A stretch of DNA of 64,000 nt, from contig JANQPT010000012.1 of NCBI GenBank assembly GCA_028285345.1, forward strand, positions 186,001 through 250,000. Direction: 5' to 3'. Shown here in pieces: positions 8,687 to 18,700 of this stretch (positions are counted from its first letter, which is position 1; each line of letters begins with the position of its first letter). The position numbers and the translations under genes are program-made. The DNA comes from Planctomycetales bacterium. Its GTDB lineage: Bacteria; Planctomycetota; Planctomycetia; Planctomycetales; Planctomycetaceae. The notes below the pieces were generated by a model. The model made no database searches. It saw only the letters and a list, made by a program, of their open reading frames with translations, and had not been told where the DNA came from.

Positions 8687-11600
8687 CTACTGTGCGTCGA
8701 GCCGAATTTGGCCCCAGCCGACGTCCGGCGGCAGATTGCCCGCGTCCTCGGTTGGAATCGCTCGTAACAGAATGTACAGCGGATTTCCGCGATCGTTGAC
8801 AATGCGACCATCCGGGGGTGTCGTAAATGTGCACTGCAATCGATACTTGTCACGGGGAGCGTTCCGGTCGAGCGCCGTAAACTCCGACTTCTGGCTCCAG
8901 TCCTCCCTCGCCCAAGCACCGCCGTGACTTCGCACCAACCGCATCCGCAGCGTCGGTTCCAGTGGACGTTGATCGCGAGAACGCACTTCAACCGTGACGT
9001 GGCAGGTCTCATAATTCGTCAGCACAATCTCCTGGTTCACGTCACGGACCAAATTGCCGCCCTTGTCCCTAAGCTCGTCCGTATGCTGATTGATGTGCGC
9101 CTCGATCAAGCGAATTCGAGAGTCGCCGAATTCCAAGTCGGGACCGACGCCTTCAAATTGTGCCGGCAGTCGAAAGGCGAGAATCCCCGACTCGTCCTCC
9201 GGCGGATTTCGCATTTGCCACAGGAGCGTGACGTCGGTTTGCTGCGGATTTCCTCCCGCGGGCCAGTTGATATCCTGCACGTCCCACACAGGAATCGACC
9301 GCCGCTCCTGCTCATCAAAGGCAAGACTCAACCCCCAAGTGAACTGCCTCGGACGGGTCACGCCGCCGCCGGCCGGCCGTCCCCGCACGTCGAGGAAGAC
9401 GTCGCGGGGCCAAGCGACGTATTGGTCATTGTATTTTCGGTCAAATCCTTTTTCGTGATCAAGTGCCAGCCTTAAGGTCCCCGTGTTGGCCGTCCGCCTG
9501 AGCAGCAAAAGCTGATCGGCAAAATCCGGCCGCGATCGCGTCCTGTACCGCGCAGTGGTCGATTTGAGGATCTCGTGCGGGTCGGGATCATGCTGCAGTT
9601 GCCCGTCGACCAGTCTGTAGATAATTGATTCACCGCCGCGGATTGAGAACTGCTGATTTTTGATCGAGGAAGGAAAACCGACTTCGAACAGTTCGCCGCG
9701 GGGATCGAGTTCTTTGACCGCTTCCCTCAGCTCGACATCTTGCGTCGGCCCCGACGGCAGGCGAACGAAGTATCGCCGCTCCTGAACGGCTTTAAAAAGT
9801 TCTTGCTGAAGTCCTACGGGATCTTTGACCTGACGTGCCTGGCACGTACCAGCCAGTGCATCATTCAGCTTTTGCGCAAGGTTGAGCGCGTCCTGCCATT
9901 CTTGGGGCGTCGTATCGAATGAAATCAGGTGGATGTTGATCTTCCGCGGCAAAATGCTTGATCCGGCGACAGGCTTGGCACGTGCGATTAGACCGTCTTT
10001 GAGTTCCTCGCGCCGCCGATGAATGAGATTCTTGTTCTCAGCAGATTGTTTGTCCTGAATTTCCGCGCCGTCGGTGATTACGACGACGATTCCATCAACC
10101 CCCTGCTTCTGCAAATCGATTTGATTGACCGCCTCTTTGATCCCGGGCGTCAGCGGCGTCCCCCCTTCGGCATCCAATGTCCTTAGCTTTTGTGATATCG
10201 TGGCGAACTTTTGTTGATCCAATTCGCCGATACTCTCGATCGTGTCGACTGCGTGATAATTGAACGATCCGTCGGAATTCCTTTCTTTCAGCCCGAAAGC
10301 CACCAATCCAGTGCGAATCGGCGTCTCCCGTTGAGCGGATCGCTCAAGCAGATCCTTAAGAATGTTCAAGATTTTTTCCTTCGCGTTCTTAAATCGATCG
10401 CGCGGAACATTGTTTTTGAAATCCTTGACCATGCTTTGCGAGCAATCCAACACAAACACGATCGAACGCGGATCGTCCCCTTTAACGATGACCTCGCCGG
10501 TCCGATCATCGGGCTTCAGCGCCTGGTAATTGATCGTCAAAAATGTCTCGTACCCCTGCAAATCAATCGGCGCCGCCGCACCCGAGCTGTCGTGCCCGCG
10601 AAAGAACAACGTCGAGATCATCGTCAGTTCATCACCACTGCCGTAGGCTGACTTCCCCTTCACGGCAAGTTGCGTGACTTCTGGTTTCACTAATGGACAC
10701 GCGACCTGAGTCAGACCGCCTACAGTGACGATGAAATCGCTCTCCGTGACGACATGGCTGGGATCGCCCTTCTTCAACTGTTCCCCCGCGACGAGCGCCG
10801 CGGTGCCGATCGGGAGATTGCGACTTTCCGGCAGGGAACTTTGGAATTTCAGCTGCCCGCTCTCACCGGAGTCTTGCTCCGGAAATCGAAGCCGATCCCC
10901 GCTCAGCTCGTCCGGCTTGATTGAGAGCCGAATTCTCCACAGCGAGTCGTCCAGTTTCTTGCGAACGGCGGCGACTCTGGCTTCGATCTCTGGAAACGGA
11001 CGGCCCGCTTCCCGTTGATCGTCCGCCGTCACCACTGACCAGGAATTCTGCGCAGCCGTGAGACAGTCCGTCGCGGCGGGAAAATACCAGTCCGCCCAAT
11101 AATCCTCGGCGTAACGCTCCGCATGTCCCAAATACAACTCGGCCAGGAAGTACGACTGCAGCCGCCGCGCAATGTTGGCGTCCTTGCGCTTCAGCAGCAC
11201 CGCCGAGTCATACCCATGCAGCGTGCGCGCCAATTGGTCCGCCCTCAACAAGTCTTTGAAACTGGCACTGTTCCGGATGTCCTGTTCGAGGTCGGTGCGA
11301 TTTGCCTGCCATGCACTGCGAATCTCATCGCCCAATTGGCGAAACGCCTGCACACGGGAGTCGGACGTGGTCGCGGACTTCGCACGCTCCCAGGCATCGA
11401 CCAACTGGTGCTGCCGCCGATCATCGCTCGCGCTGCGGGACAATCCCAAGACCTCGACACTCCAAGCCGCCTGCCACAACCACCGGTCACCAGCCGTTTC
11501 ATTCGGGGTGGCGTTGGAATCGCCGGCACGTTGATCGGAACTCTGTTCGGCACTCTGTGCAGCAGTGGCACGCTCGCACTCATCCAGTTTGTCGAGCAGA

Positions 11601-13843
11601 TCTCTGCGGATGTCAGCCGATATCAGCGAATAGTTCAGCGCGCTCCGAATCCCGACATGATGCTCCCACGTATACGGATCCGGTTCCCCGATTTGGCACC
11701 GCCGATCAATATCGTCGCGCAACGCGTTCAGCCTCCGAATCAGTTCGCGAGAGGAATCGAACAACTCCTGCGCCTGATCTGGCCGGCGATTCCAAGCCGC
11801 CTCCACCTGATCCGTCGCGACGTCCGCCCAAAGCTCGGCCGAGCCGGTTGGATCCGATGACGTGCCACTTCCCGCGGCAGCTTTCAGATCATCCTGCAAA
11901 AATCGATGCTGCAACGACCGCGTTTCACGGAAGCATCCCAGCAGTTCGGCGAACAATCCCTCACCACTCATTGACTGTGGGTAGTGGCTCTTCAACCAAC
12001 CGACGTCGATATGCGCTTCCTGGTGCGCGGCCCAGCGCCCCATTTCCGGCAACTCCGCCCACAGGCGTTGCAGATCTCGACGGGTTGCGGCAATCTGTCC
12101 GGCAGCTTTTTCAGCCTGATCGTAGAGTACGTTTGCTTGCTCAAACTTTTGCTGCGCTTGCTGCGGATCATTGAGAAAAATAAGATCTTCCCCTTCGCGC
12201 CGGAGTCGGTCGGCCATGGTGATCGCTGGCGCGATCCAATGATACGTTCCCAACGGGCTGCACGCAGCCGTCTCCGCCCGGCGTCGCAATTCGTTCGCCG
12301 CGACTCGTGCTTGAGCGAGTTCCGGCGACGCCCATGCATCCCTGTTGGCGTTCGCAATCGCGCCGAATTGCTCCCAGGCGATATCCAGCCGGCTCTCTGG
12401 CAGTTCCTCCGAGTCCGCTTGCTCAGACGGTGGTGATTCGAGTCCCCACGCCCGCTCAAAAATCCGGCTGACTAGTCCCGGCAACTTAATATTGTCTTTA
12501 GGCGACGTCTGAGGATGAATATAGAATTGCCGCTTGAGCCGCTGCAGATAGTCCGATATCGACGGTGCCGGCTCCAAGGCAAACTCGATCGGCTCATCAG
12601 CCAACCGTAGCTTCTCCGCCTTCAGCAACACCTCCGGCCAAGCACGCCAGCGCAGCGGATCGATATCGTAAAGCGTCGCATCACGTAAGGAATCTGAATC
12701 TGCGTCGTCGTTTCCCGCTTCCCAGACCGTCCGCTGAAACGCCCGCCATTGGTCATATTCCTGCTCTGCCAGTCTCCGCGGGCGATATGATGGCGTCTCA
12801 GAGTTCTCCTCCGCACCGTCGAGCTCGATCAGTACAAACCGATCCATGGCCGGTTGATTCCGTTCGTCGGGATCCCCGCCGTACTCGATGAAAACAGTTT
12901 GCCCGGCCAATGTGCGGTTTTCCGAGACCCAGCTCCGCACTTGGTCCCGAACGTAACCAAACAATTCCTCCACCATCAGGAACTCGTCCGGCTCCGCATC
13001 CGCCCGGCTGTTCGCTTCAGTCGTCGTGAGCGCCTTGGTCACAAAGTGGCTGAACACCGATCGCCCAGCGCCTAAATGGGCGCTGCGCCAGCTTTGCTCG
13101 CCCGGTGACGCAGAACCAATGACGACCATATTGGGGATCTCCTTGATCTTCTGTCCAACATCGGCAAGCGGCCCCCGGCCAAACAGACTCAGCCTCCAGT
13201 CCGGCGCCGGTGCCGCAACGTCCAGCAGAATGACCCACTGTTGATCGCTGGTCTTCTTCTCAGCGGCGGTCCACAGGTCCTCCAACGATCGCAGGTCGCT
13301 CCCCAGAGCTGCTCCCCGATCGACGAGTTGATCGGCCGTAACGTGCTCGGTGAGCAGATAATCCTGATCGCCCCCACCATTCGCCTGAAACCGCGACGCG
13401 TAGCCGGCGTAATACAAGATGAGCAGCTTGCCATCTTCCGCCTTCCGCGAGAGCTGCGCAAAATCGAACCCGCCGTCGGTATCTCGCTCCGGCGAATCGT
13501 ACAGCCCCGTGATTGCGGCGACGTCGTTGGCGGCAAAACCGGCAGGAGCGGCCGCCGTATCGATCGTGACCTCGCCGATTGGCTCAGCAGCCGCGATCAC
13601 CACTTGATTGTGTGGATCGGAAGGCCACAACCACCAGATCAGAAAGATGCACGTGACGGAGAGGATGATCAGGCTCACCGCGAGAATTCTGCGGGCGAAT
13701 CTGCGAGCGCCGCCGCCGCCGTCACCCTGTTTGAGCGAACTGCGCCAGGCGGAAACATCGGAACGGCGGACGCGGCGCTCTTTGCCCGCGCCGGCCTTTT
13801 GCCAGCCCGATTTGCCGCGAGATCCCCTACGAGAATCGCTCAT
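8687..13843 (-). CDS. Giant single-pass protein: degenerate caspase-like domain plus vWA domain, T6SS-linked
   Basis: The 1718-aa product has a basic cytoplasmic N-tail (1-50), one membrane helix (about 53-73) and a large, probably periplasmic remainder. Residues about 85-330 resemble a caspase-hemoglobinase fold: LLILYYAGYA at 140-149 sits where SGHG is expected, and VILLDVA at 204-210 where the D-A-C cysteine motif is expected. Both catalytic residues are therefore missing. GRSVFSHFVTKAL matches the strand/helix after the active site. A long helical region follows (about 430-1000). A vWA domain around 1120-1330 has an intact MIDAS start D-C-S-Q-S near 1130, G-G-T-P-L-T and VVITDGAE. Beta-rich sequence closes the protein. 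ATG 13843 has AAGGTGA upstream, overlapping the end of the TssM-like gene. It is third in the minus operon. Its function is unknown; I infer a membrane-complex or scaffold role. Confidence 0.7.
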   Translation of the reverse strand: MSDSRRGSRGKSGWQKAGAGKERRVRRSDVSAWRSSLKQGDGGGGARRFARRILAVSLIILSVTCIFLIWWLWPSDPHNQVVIAAAEPIGEVTIDTAAAPAGFAANDVAAITGLYDSPERDTDGGFDFAQLSRKAEDGKLLILYYAGYASRFQANGGGDQDYLLTEHVTADQLVDRGAALGSDLRSLEDLWTAAEKKTSDQQWVILLDVAAPAPDWRLSLFGRGPLADVGQKIKEIPNMVVIGSASPGEQSWRSAHLGAGRSVFSHFVTKALTTTEANSRADAEPDEFLMVEELFGYVRDQVRSWVSENRTLAGQTVFIEYGGDPDERNQPAMDRFVLIELDGAEENSETPSYRPRRLAEQEYDQWRAFQRTVWEAGNDDADSDSLRDATLYDIDPLRWRAWPEVLLKAEKLRLADEPIEFALEPAPSISDYLQRLKRQFYIHPQTSPKDNIKLPGLVSRIFERAWGLESPPSEQADSEELPESRLDIAWEQFGAIANANRDAWASPELAQARVAANELRRRAETAACSPLGTYHWIAPAITMADRLRREGEDLIFLNDPQQAQQKFEQANVLYDQAEKAAGQIAATRRDLQRLWAELPEMGRWAAHQEAHIDVGWLKSHYPQSMSGEGLFAELLGCFRETRSLQHRFLQDDLKAAAGSGTSSDPTGSAELWADVATDQVEAAWNRRPDQAQELFDSSRELIRRLNALRDDIDRRCQIGEPDPYTWEHHVGIRSALNYSLISADIRRDLLDKLDECERATAAQSAEQSSDQRAGDSNATPNETAGDRWLWQAAWSVEVLGLSRSASDDRRQHQLVDAWERAKSATTSDSRVQAFRQLGDEIRSAWQANRTDLEQDIRNSASFKDLLRADQLARTLHGYDSAVLLKRKDANIARRLQSYFLAELYLGHAERYAEDYWADWYFPAATDCLTAAQNSWSVVTADDQREAGRPFPEIEARVAAVRKKLDDSLWRIRLSIKPDELSGDRLRFPEQDSGESGQLKFQSSLPESRNLPIGTAALVAGEQLKKGDPSHVVTESDFIVTVGGLTQVACPLVKPEVTQLAVKGKSAYGSGDELTMISTLFFRGHDSSGAAAPIDLQGYETFLTINYQALKPDDRTGEVIVKGDDPRSIVFVLDCSQSMVKDFKNNVPRDRFKNAKEKILNILKDLLERSAQRETPIRTGLVAFGLKERNSDGSFNYHAVDTIESIGELDQQKFATISQKLRTLDAEGGTPLTPGIKEAVNQIDLQKQGVDGIVVVITDGAEIQDKQSAENKNLIHRRREELKDGLIARAKPVAGSSILPRKINIHLISFDTTPQEWQDALNLAQKLNDALAGTCQARQVKDPVGLQQELFKAVQERRYFVRLPSGPTQDVELREAVKELDPRGELFEVGFPSSIKNQQFSIRGGESIIYRLVDGQLQHDPDPHEILKSTTARYRTRSRPDFADQLLLLRRTANTGTLRLALDHEKGFDRKYNDQYVAWPRDVFLDVRGRPAGGGVTRPRQFTWGLSLAFDEQERRSIPVWDVQDINWPAGGNPQQTDVTLLWQMRNPPEDESGILAFRLPAQFEGVGPDLEFGDSRIRLIEAHINQHTDELRDKGGNLVRDVNQEIVLTNYETCHVTVEVRSRDQRPLEPTLRMRLVRSHGGAWAREDWSQKSEFTALDRNAPRDKYRLQCTFTTPPDGRIVNDRGNPLYILLRAIPTEDAGNLPPDVGWGQIRLDAQ

Positions 13844-13852
13844 CGCATCACC

Positions 13853-15631
13853 TTATGAGGACTGTTGGAGATCCGAGTCAATCGCCTCGCAGAGAAGTAT
13901 GCCCGCCGACTCGCCGTCGACCGGCCGCAGACGCGCAGCTGAGGACGCATCTGACTTAAACCCCCAAACATAGATCACCAGCGCCACCGCCGCCAACCAC
14001 ATCAGACCCGACACAAAGATCAGAAACGTCGCCCAGGCGCGTTGGAAGCGGTCCTTCTGCCGCCTGCGGGGCATCCAGGCAAGTTTGTTCTCCAAATATT
14101 CGCCGTCGCTGTCTTGCTCGAGAAACCGGTTCAGAGCACCCGGCACAAATCCGCTCTGCGTCCCGGCACGACCGAGCGCGGCGAAATAACAGCCCGCCAG
14201 CCGGGCCGGTTCGCGTCCCGGAATCTCCGGAAACGTTTGCAGCAGCCAGCGGCGGAGTTCCTCGCGCCGAGACTCGATCCCACGCAGAAAATGGAACAGC
14301 TTGCGATTTTCCGGGCTATTGAGATCGCGCTCGAAGCCCTTGAATGTCCAGTCGCGAAACCACTGCACACCCTTGTCGGTGACGGCCGTCGCACTCTCCT
14401 CGTCCACGGAGTTGCCCAAGCGAAACCGCGCTCCGCCGCGTGAATTGACGAACCGGGGATTGAGCGTGTTGCCGCGGCGCAGAAACTCCGGCAATCCCGG
14501 CAGCTTTTCCAGACCGCCGTAGAGATAGAGCACTGGAAACAGCAACTCGAATCTCTGATGCAGAATCTCAAGATCCTGTCTCGTCGCTGAGATGTTCAGC
14601 GGCGCGTCCGCCTGCGCATATTGCAGAGGCATCAGCACGGCTGCCCCGTTGATCGGACTGAGCAGACCCCGTTCACGACTGCACAACGAACAGAAAAACG
14701 CCATGCGGTCCCCCGACTCCTCAATCTCCTCGGGAGTCAGCGTTGGCGGATAGAGCTTGGATGCGCCGCCCGAATCGGGCATCATCGTTTGGTCGCTGCC
14801 AGCTTGCCGCACTTGTTCAAGTTCATCGGCGCTGAGTGTTTGGGCAATTGTCCCGGCAGGCATCGTTCTGCCGACGGGATACTGCGCCATATCCTGCATC
14901 ATCATCGTGCCCAATACACGGTCGTCGGGCGTCGGCAATTGATCCGGCGTGATTGTACCGGTCACAGACAGAGGCGCCTCAGTCTGAGACGGGTCGCTCA
15001 CCGACTTCTCGCTCCCCAGCGGCGGCTTCTCAGACTGGCGGCTCGTCGCGCAGACACCCGGCAGCGACACATAGATCGCGTCTTCCTTGTGCAGCCAAAA
15101 CCTCAGCGGCGCCGTCCGATCGTCCAGGGCCGGCCGCACGTCGCGCCAGTTCGCCTCAGTGGCCGTCTCGAAATTATGCTCCGCCTCGTGCGTCAGGCCC
15201 ACCATCACGAACACCGGAGAATTGCGAAAATCCATCCCCGCCCGATCCAGCGCATCCATGCCTTCGGCCCAGGCGTCGAGTATGTCCGGGAACTTCTCGA
15301 TCGTTTCCACGGACAGCAGCTTGATGATGTAGCGAATCAGCAAGCACGCCGCGACGAACAGCAGCCACAAGGTCGACCAAAAGAAGTACTTGTTAAACCA
15401 ATCTCCCCAGATCCGCGTATTATCCAGCGGGTGGCGGAAATTCACCTTAAACGGCCCGACTTCGTACGCCTGCAAAATCGCCAAGCCAATGAACACCAAG
15501 ATCACGACCAAGTATGGGATGATCTTAAAGATGCCCTTGAGTGATTGAGGAGAAAGCAGGCGGGAAAAATAGATGAAGATCCGCTCGAGCAGTCCCCAGA
15601 GACTCTTTAAGAACGAAAACAGGTGATGCAC
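13853..15631 (-). CDS. TssM-like (IcmF N-terminal) T6SS membrane protein lacking the periplasmic domain
   Basis: TssM is the inner-membrane core of the T6SS membrane complex: two N-terminal helices, a cytoplasmic NTPase-like domain, a third helix, then about 700 periplasmic residues. This 592-aa protein has helices at about 37-55 and 82-104 and a cytoplasmic domain with the TssM outline. PVFVMVGLTHEAEHNFE sits where the P-loop belongs but lacks GxGKT. A WLHKEDAIYVSLPG strand, the LLSPINGAAVLMPL strand and a PVLYLYGGLEKLPGLPEFL segment parallel the canonical PVYVLLTKLDLLPGF region. A third helix lies at about 536-556. Only about 36 residues follow, so the periplasmic part is absent. A poorly conserved insert (about 205-300) is rich in Pro/Ser/Asp. 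The start is GTG 15631 with GAGG seven bases upstream. It lies between the two pseudo-caspase genes. Confidence 0.72.
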   Translation of the reverse strand: MHHLFSFLKSLWGLLERIFIYFSRLLSPQSLKGIFKIIPYLVVILVFIGLAILQAYEVGPFKVNFRHPLDNTRIWGDWFNKYFFWSTLWLLFVAACLLIRYIIKLLSVETIEKFPDILDAWAEGMDALDRAGMDFRNSPVFVMVGLTHEAEHNFETATEANWRDVRPALDDRTAPLRFWLHKEDAIYVSLPGVCATSRQSEKPPLGSEKSVSDPSQTEAPLSVTGTITPDQLPTPDDRVLGTMMMQDMAQYPVGRTMPAGTIAQTLSADELEQVRQAGSDQTMMPDSGGASKLYPPTLTPEEIEESGDRMAFFCSLCSRERGLLSPINGAAVLMPLQYAQADAPLNISATRQDLEILHQRFELLFPVLYLYGGLEKLPGLPEFLRRGNTLNPRFVNSRGGARFRLGNSVDEESATAVTDKGVQWFRDWTFKGFERDLNSPENRKLFHFLRGIESRREELRRWLLQTFPEIPGREPARLAGCYFAALGRAGTQSGFVPGALNRFLEQDSDGEYLENKLAWMPRRRQKDRFQRAWATFLIFVSGLMWLAAVALVIYVWGFKSDASSAARLRPVDGESAGILLCEAIDSDLQQSS

Positions 15632-15709
15632 TGTCGACCTCGACGGGACGCGTGATATTGGTTTGGCTGCTGCAAGTCTGCTGAATTAGCTTGGCGTATT
15701 AGAGCAGAA

Positions 15710-18700
15710 CTACTTCTTCTCTTCCACGAGGCGCAACGCCGCCGTCGCACCCGGCTTCACGTCTGCCTCACCGACGTATTTCTTGGGGCTCGTACTGTGA
15801 GCAATCTTGAGTGTGATCTGATATTTGCCGGGAATCAGATTTCTGTAGCGATATTCCTTTTGAAGTCGAGCACCGCGCACGCGGGCCGCTTCAAATGCCG
15901 CGAGGAATTTCTTGACTTCATCAACGTCATTCACGCCTCGCATGCCCGGCCCCTTCACCGGTCCGTCGACCTCGGCGGATGAACCCAAAGCGACATTTTT
16001 GATCGACGGCAGAATCACTCTGAGCGACCCGGTCGTTGCCGGCGCGCCGCCCGGTTGCGCACTATTTGGCTTGCGGACGGAGAAGTCGTGGCTGGCATGC
16101 CCCCGTTTGCCGGTGAAGTTCTTCGCAAAGACAATCAACTGGTAGTCCCCCTCCTTCTGCACGGCAACGGTCTGCTTCTCAAATCGTTGCGACTTGCCGG
16201 GCAACCGGTCGGGACCGGCGGGCGCATTGGAGATCCAGCTGATCTCTTCATCAGAGATTCCTTTGGGCTTGGTATCGGGCCGGGTCACTTTGTAGCCGAT
16301 CTGTTCAATCCCGGCGAACTGATCCTCCGCCGTCGCCCAAAACTCAAGGCGATCCTTCCCAATCGTCAGTGAGTTTTTCGCCAGTCTTAACGTCTCACCA
16401 AAGCTCGGCGTATTCTCCTGTTTGACGATGCCGTACTGCACGCGATGGCTGCCAGCCGCTCCGCGAGGGCCGAACAAGCGGGCATTGAGCATAAACCGGC
16501 CGTTGCGCTCCCCAAAATTGATCGCTCGCGCATGGTTCTGAGTTGAAGAACTAAACGTCAGACCACCCTGCAACGGGAGCTTGAGCTGGATGTCCTGCCG
16601 ATAGCGGGAACGAATTCGCATCCGCTCCTCGTTTTCCAAATCGCCGTCCGTATCGTTGACCAATCCCGAATGGAGCTCCCAGTTTCCCGAATCCTCGGGA
16701 ATCTTAACGTAGAACTCCATCGTCTCGACAAAGTCCTTCGCCGTCGCTTTCGCGAAGTCGATCTCTTTGACCTTCGTGGCAGGTTTCAAAATCCGCACGC
16801 GGCTCCCCTCCGCGACGGTGCCGGCGCGCGGATCGATCTTCCATCGATACAGCGAGGGGACTCCCGCCACGTTCAACCCCACTTCAAACGCATGTCGGAA
16901 TTGCGGCTTGAGGTGAAAAAACAGATCGACCCTTTCTCCCGCCGCTTTCTTGAACGTATGCGTGAGCAGGAATTCCTTCGTCTCCGACTCGATCAATTGA
17001 TCCTGCAGCGGAACTTCTAATTCGACTTTGAAGCCTTCCAGATACTTGAGAAAGCCCTCGTCCGAGGCAACCCGCACGCGAAACTGATCATTCTTGAATT
17101 CCACGTGCACGTTGCGAATCTCTTTGATGATCTCGCTCGTGATCTGATCGACTCCCATAACTTTGATCGGGGGAGCGGGATACCAAGTCGTCCGTGTCCC
17201 CTGCGGGTCACTGACACCGAAGAAGATCTGCTCGTGATTGACGAACGCAGGCGGCCTTTCTCCCCCGCCCGATTGCGCGCCGGTTTCAGCAGGCGCGTCG
17301 GATTTGACCGGCGAGAATGTCAGCCGCGCGTTACCGTCGCGAACGCCGGCAACTTGGGCGCGGCCCAGCACTTCCATCGGACGGCCCAGCCGACTCGTCC
17401 GCACGACTTGATTGAGCCGGTCCACCATCTCCACCCCGGTCAAACGGGTTGAGCGATACGCCGTCACAGCAAACTCTTTGTCCTGCCAGCTCGCAGGCAC
17501 ATTCCGCAACCACGCTTCCAGCACAAATCCCTCAGAATTCAGCGGCAAGACGTTGTTAAACGGCTCCGTGTTCCCTTCAGGCCGTTCATAAGTAATCCGC
17601 ATATCACCAGCGTTCACAAACTCGCCGACTCGCAGCCGCATCAATCCGTACGGCCACTCGACCGTCCCGTCGCGGCCGTATCCCATGATTAGGGTCAAGT
17701 CGTGGGGTTGCGGCTGGACCGTCTTGACCACCAGTTTCACAGTTTCGCCGGGAATCGTGACGGCGGATTGCATCAAGCTCCGGCCGTTTAACGTCACTTC
17801 AACGTCCGCGACACCGCGCGGCCCGGCACACTTGAGAACAATGTTGTCAAAGTCCGCTCCCCGGGGGACGTCAAACTGAATATCTGCCGAAAGCGACTCT
17901 GCGGCCGAGTCGTTTCTCTCCAGTGAAATCGCGGGCTCCGCAAATGAGGGCCGCGGCGTCCCCGCCGGAGGGAAGCTCCTCAAGAACCCCGCATCCGGAT
18001 CGGTCATCCACAGCGGCAGCGACTCCGCAGCATAAGGGCCGCGATCGGGACCGAGCGACAGGTCCCTCCAGTGACGTTTGAATTCGATGGCGAAGTCCAT
18101 TCGGGCGTCAAATATCTCTTTGCCGGAGACCTTCCCATTGACTCGTTGCTCCCAAGCATTCCACTTTTCTTGAAGGCCGGAGAGTGAGGCTCCGCTCAGC
18201 GCCAAAATTCGCATCGCGTACTGCGCCTGCTTGAGACCGGCGCCTTCACCTTCCGTCCGTGGCGGAATCCTGCGCAAGTTAAAACCGCGATGCTCGCCCC
18301 CGTTGCTCGTCGCCGAGAGCCGCGCAGAAAACGATTCCCGGATCTCCGGCGAAATCCACGGCATCTCCAAACCTCGTACCAATTCGGCAACAGATTGAGC
18401 CGTTGGCGCCGCATCATCAATTGATTGCTGAAGACGATCCAACCGGCCTTCGACCAGCTTGCAGTTCGCGTCGATTTTGTCGTAATCCGGCTCGCTCTGC
18501 GCGAGCGACTCGACGAGCGCTTCGGCCGAATCGAACAGCCCCTCCAGCTCTTGTGTGGGAATATCCCGTTCATTCGCTTCCCATCGGTCAGCCACAAACC
18601 GCGCATAATCCGGCAATTGCCCCAGCACTTGATTTCGCAGCCGCACCGCGTTCGTTCGGCGATTGAGACGGTCGACCAGGCCTCCAACGTCGAGATCCTC

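Noticed and set aside
8687..13843. An active caspase/metacaspase effector of the T6SS
   Set aside because: Neither the catalytic histidine nor the cysteine is present at the expected strands, and the protein has a membrane helix, so a secreted protease toxin is unlikely.
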